Below are positions 5,126 through 6,379 of a stretch of DNA of 6,379 nucleotides, in pieces. Made by a program: the position numbers and the translations under genes. Below the pieces are notes generated by a model that had not been told where the DNA came from, did not search any database, and saw nothing but the letters and a program-made list of their open reading frames with translations. Positions within the stretch are counted from its first letter, which is position 1; each line of letters opens with the position of its first letter. Location of the stretch: contig JAATVM010000242.1 of the NCBI GenBank assembly GCA_014523495.1, forward strand, positions 1 to 6,379, in the 5' to 3' direction. The DNA comes from Nitrososphaerales archaeon TH1920. Its GTDB lineage: Archaea > Thermoproteota > Nitrososphaeria > Nitrososphaerales > Nitrososphaeraceae.

Positions 5126-5946
5126 TCCCAATTGAGAGAACTCTATTATACTCCGTTATTGCGGTTTATCTCTTTATTACTTTGGCTCCTCTCCTATGGG
5201 TACTCTCAACATCCTTCAAACCAAATCAAGAAGCAATTAGCTTTCCTCCAAAACTCTTGCCAGATGCACCTACGTTGGATAATTATCTCTTTGTCCTTAC
5301 CGATCCAAAACTAGTGACAAGCCTATTCAACAGTCTATTAGTGAGTATAGGAAGTACTGGATTGAGCGTAGCTGTAAGTGCACTTGCGGGCTATGCATTC
5401 GCAAGGTTTGAATTTAAAGGAAAAAACTTGCTGATGAGCATAATATTGGGATTATTTATGATCCCAGTAGTCATAAACATTATACCTCTATACATAATGC
5501 TCGCCAATGTTGGGCTTTTAAATTCGCTTCTTGCACTCATATTGACATTTCAAATCCTTATTATACCGCTCAACATTTTTCTACTAAAGAATTATTTCGA
5601 AACAATTCCCAAGGAGCTCGATGAAGCAGCGCTAATAGATGGTTGCTCAAAATTAAGGGCTCTCTGGCACATCATTGTGCCCATGTCCATGCCAGGATTT
5701 CTGATAGCCGCCATATTATCGTTCAGATTCTCATGGAATGAATTTGTGTTACCTATTGTTCTGTCTAACAAACCTGATGTCATGGTTTTTCAAGTTGCCT
5801 TATACCAATTCATTTCACTTTACAGAATAGACTGGGGTTATCTCACTGCAGGAATAAACATTGCACTAATTCCTGTTGTCGTTTTGATGTTATTTGCCCA
5901 GAAGAGGATGATTAGAGGCTTGACTCTCGGAGCAGTTAGAGGGTAA
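5122..5946 (+). CDS. CUT1-type ABC importer permease (MalG/UgpE-like)
   Basis: This is the second channel subunit, 274 residues, and pairs with the product of 4129-5037. The first helix is at about residues 7-29 and is followed by the MalG-type signature S-T-S-F-K-P (29-34). Further helices lie near 70-93, 103-127, 131-155, 187-212 and 240-260. The EAA loop contacting the ATPase is E-A-A-L-I-D-G-C ... V-P (168-187). The C-terminus, R-G-L-T-L-G-A-V-R-G, matches the conserved end of this family, so the 3' end is intact. The N-terminal cytoplasmic tail is very short at this start; an in-frame TGA at 5083-5085 and the lack of earlier starts exclude a plain extension. The neighbouring frame at 5018-5125 may encode the missing tail. 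A terminator-like hairpin follows. Confidence 0.95.
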   Translation: MIPIERTLLYSVIAVYLFITLAPLLWVLSTSFKPNQEAISFPPKLLPDAPTLDNYLFVLTDPKLVTSLFNSLLVSIGSTGLSVAVSALAGYAFARFEFKGKNLLMSIILGLFMIPVVINIIPLYIMLANVGLLNSLLALILTFQILIIPLNIFLLKNYFETIPKELDEAALIDGCSKLRALWHIIVPMSMPGFLIAAILSFRFSWNEFVLPIVLSNKPDVMVFQVALYQFISLYRIDWGYLTAGINIALIPVVVLMLFAQKRMIRGLTLGAVRG

Positions 5947-5960
5947 GTTCCGCAAGGTTG

Positions 5961-5986
5961 GTAAACATCGAAGTGTTTTACTTTTT
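5961..5986 (+). terminator. hairpin plus T5 after the importer operon
   Basis: GTAAA (5961-5965) pairs with TTTAC (5977-5981), extended inward by CA/TG past a single bulged T, and T5 follows at 5982-5986. It lies 15 nt after the second permease stop, before the convergent uvrC gene. It looks like an intrinsic-type terminator, though in archaea the T-tract may suffice. Confidence 0.42.
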
Positions 5987-6001
5987 ATAAAGCAATTCAA
6001 A

Positions 6002-6022
6002 TTTTAGCCTAGGAACCTAAAA
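6002..6022. repeat. 6-bp inverted repeat in the permease-uvrC convergent gap
   Basis: TTTTAG (6002-6007) and CTAAAA (6017-6022) are perfect inverted arms around 9 nt that contain CCTAGG. The pair lies downstream of the uvrC stop on the minus strand and could help end that transcript. No strong T-run follows it in that direction. Confidence 0.27.
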
Positions 6023-6068
6023 AGTCTTACAATTCCTTCATCTTTTTGTTCATCCGCGTTCATGCAAT

Positions 6069-6379
6069 TTATTTTAGATCGCGCAACTTTACATTGTAAT
6101 TAAGTCCAAACCTATGAGCTTCATCTCTCAGGTATAGTAATATTTTGAGTGATTGATTACTCTTTGGCACAATTATTGGAGAATTAGAAAATTGTACAAA
6201 TATTTCTTCTCTTTCTTTTGCAATTGATATGCACGGAATTTTTAAACTTAATTTTGATATTGCATCAAGTGCAGAACTAAGTTGACCTTTGCCACCGTCA
6301 ATTAATACTAAATCTGGTAAATTTAGTTTATCTTCTTTTGAGTATCGGCGAGTTACTATCTCGCTTATCATTGCGAAAT
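6069..6379 (-). CDS. uvrC: UvrC excinuclease subunit, C-terminal part (5' end outside window)
   Basis: This is the last 103 or so codons of UvrC, the nuclease that makes both incisions in UvrABC nucleotide excision repair. The frame is open through the window edge at 6379, so ATG 6371 is an internal Met. The visible part begins F-A-M-I-S-E-I-V-T-R-R-Y, which matches the RNase H-like endonuclease domain just after its D-D-Y/F-A-M motif. L-P-D-L-V-L-I-D-G-G-K-G-Q-L carries one catalytic Asp (equivalent to E. coli D466), and Y-L-R-D-E-A-H-R-F carries the conserved His (E. coli H538 region). The protein ends 12 residues later (R-D-L-K, TAA at 6069-6071). The C-terminal helix-hairpin-helix pair found in bacterial UvrC is absent, and no G-I-G-like hairpin motif was noticed in the downstream sequence. 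It is convergent with the importer operon. Confidence 0.93.
   Translation of the reverse strand, partial: FAMISEIVTRRYSKEDKLNLPDLVLIDGGKGQLSSALDAISKLSLKIPCISIAKEREEIFVQFSNSPIIVPKSNQSLKILLYLRDEAHRFGLNYNVKLRDLK

Noticed and set aside
5132..5314. 60-codon frame on + strand inside the second permease
   Set aside because: Alternative frame of a clear permease gene. It continues the frame of the 5018-5125 ORF after its stop, but reads as shadow.
5592..5783. 63-codon frame on - strand
   Set aside because: Antisense shadow over the EAA-loop region of the second permease.
6004..6063. 19-codon ATG frame on - strand just after uvrC
   Set aside because: Considered as a displaced C-terminal piece of UvrC, but it contains no helix-hairpin-helix motif and is too short to support.

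Overview
The window is AT-rich and looks like chromosomal DNA of an archaeon, most likely a soil member of the Nitrososphaeria (Thaumarchaeota). Reasons: Shine-Dalgarno sequences are scarce, TATA-like boxes lie about 20-28 nt upstream of several start codons (leaderless style), TTG/GTG starts occur, the exported protein carries many N-glycosylation sequons, and a small basic protein ends in an R-G-P-Y-R-K tail that I associate, from memory only, with that group. The taxonomic call is inference.

Layout. 1-480 holds two small uncertain ORFs on the + strand: a 41-residue single-helix membrane protein (35-160) and a charged protein with a basic tail (289-477). 478-610 is a convergent gap with a perfect 8-bp hairpin and a perfect 14-bp palindrome. 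611-1030 (-) encodes a VOC/glyoxalase-fold protein lacking most of the usual metal ligands. 1031-1244 is largely empty apart from a doubtful 38-codon ORF that contains a 9-bp direct repeat.

The core, 1245-5946, is a complete CUT1-type (MalEFGK/UgpABCE-like) carbohydrate ABC importer. The ATPase (1245-2393, -) is divergent from a solute-binding protein (2678-4081, +) and two permeases (4129-5037 and 5122-5946, +). The binding protein captures the solute outside the cell, the two permeases form the channel, and the ATPase dimer docks on their EAA loops and powers import. The substrate cannot be read from the sequence, and the window contains no sugar-metabolism enzyme. The 284-bp divergent control region is unusually rich in inverted repeats, including two with perfect 7-bp arms. 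One of these sits exactly on the probable TATA box of the binding-protein gene, so local repression is a reasonable hypothesis.

The most intriguing point is at the junction of the two permeases. A 35-codon frame (5018-5125) starts inside the end of the first permease gene and ends in an ATGA overlap with the second, with a slip-prone AAAA run just before its stop. It reads like a cytoplasmic N-terminal tail of the second permease displaced by one base. It could be a coupling leader ORF, a recoding site, or a 1-nt sequence error or mutation.

After the importer come a terminator-like hairpin and the convergent 3' end of uvrC (6069-6379, -). This UvrC stops directly after the conserved His of its RNase H-like nuclease domain and so lacks the usual C-terminal helix-hairpin-helix pair. 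No tRNA, rRNA, CRISPR array or insertion sequence was seen.
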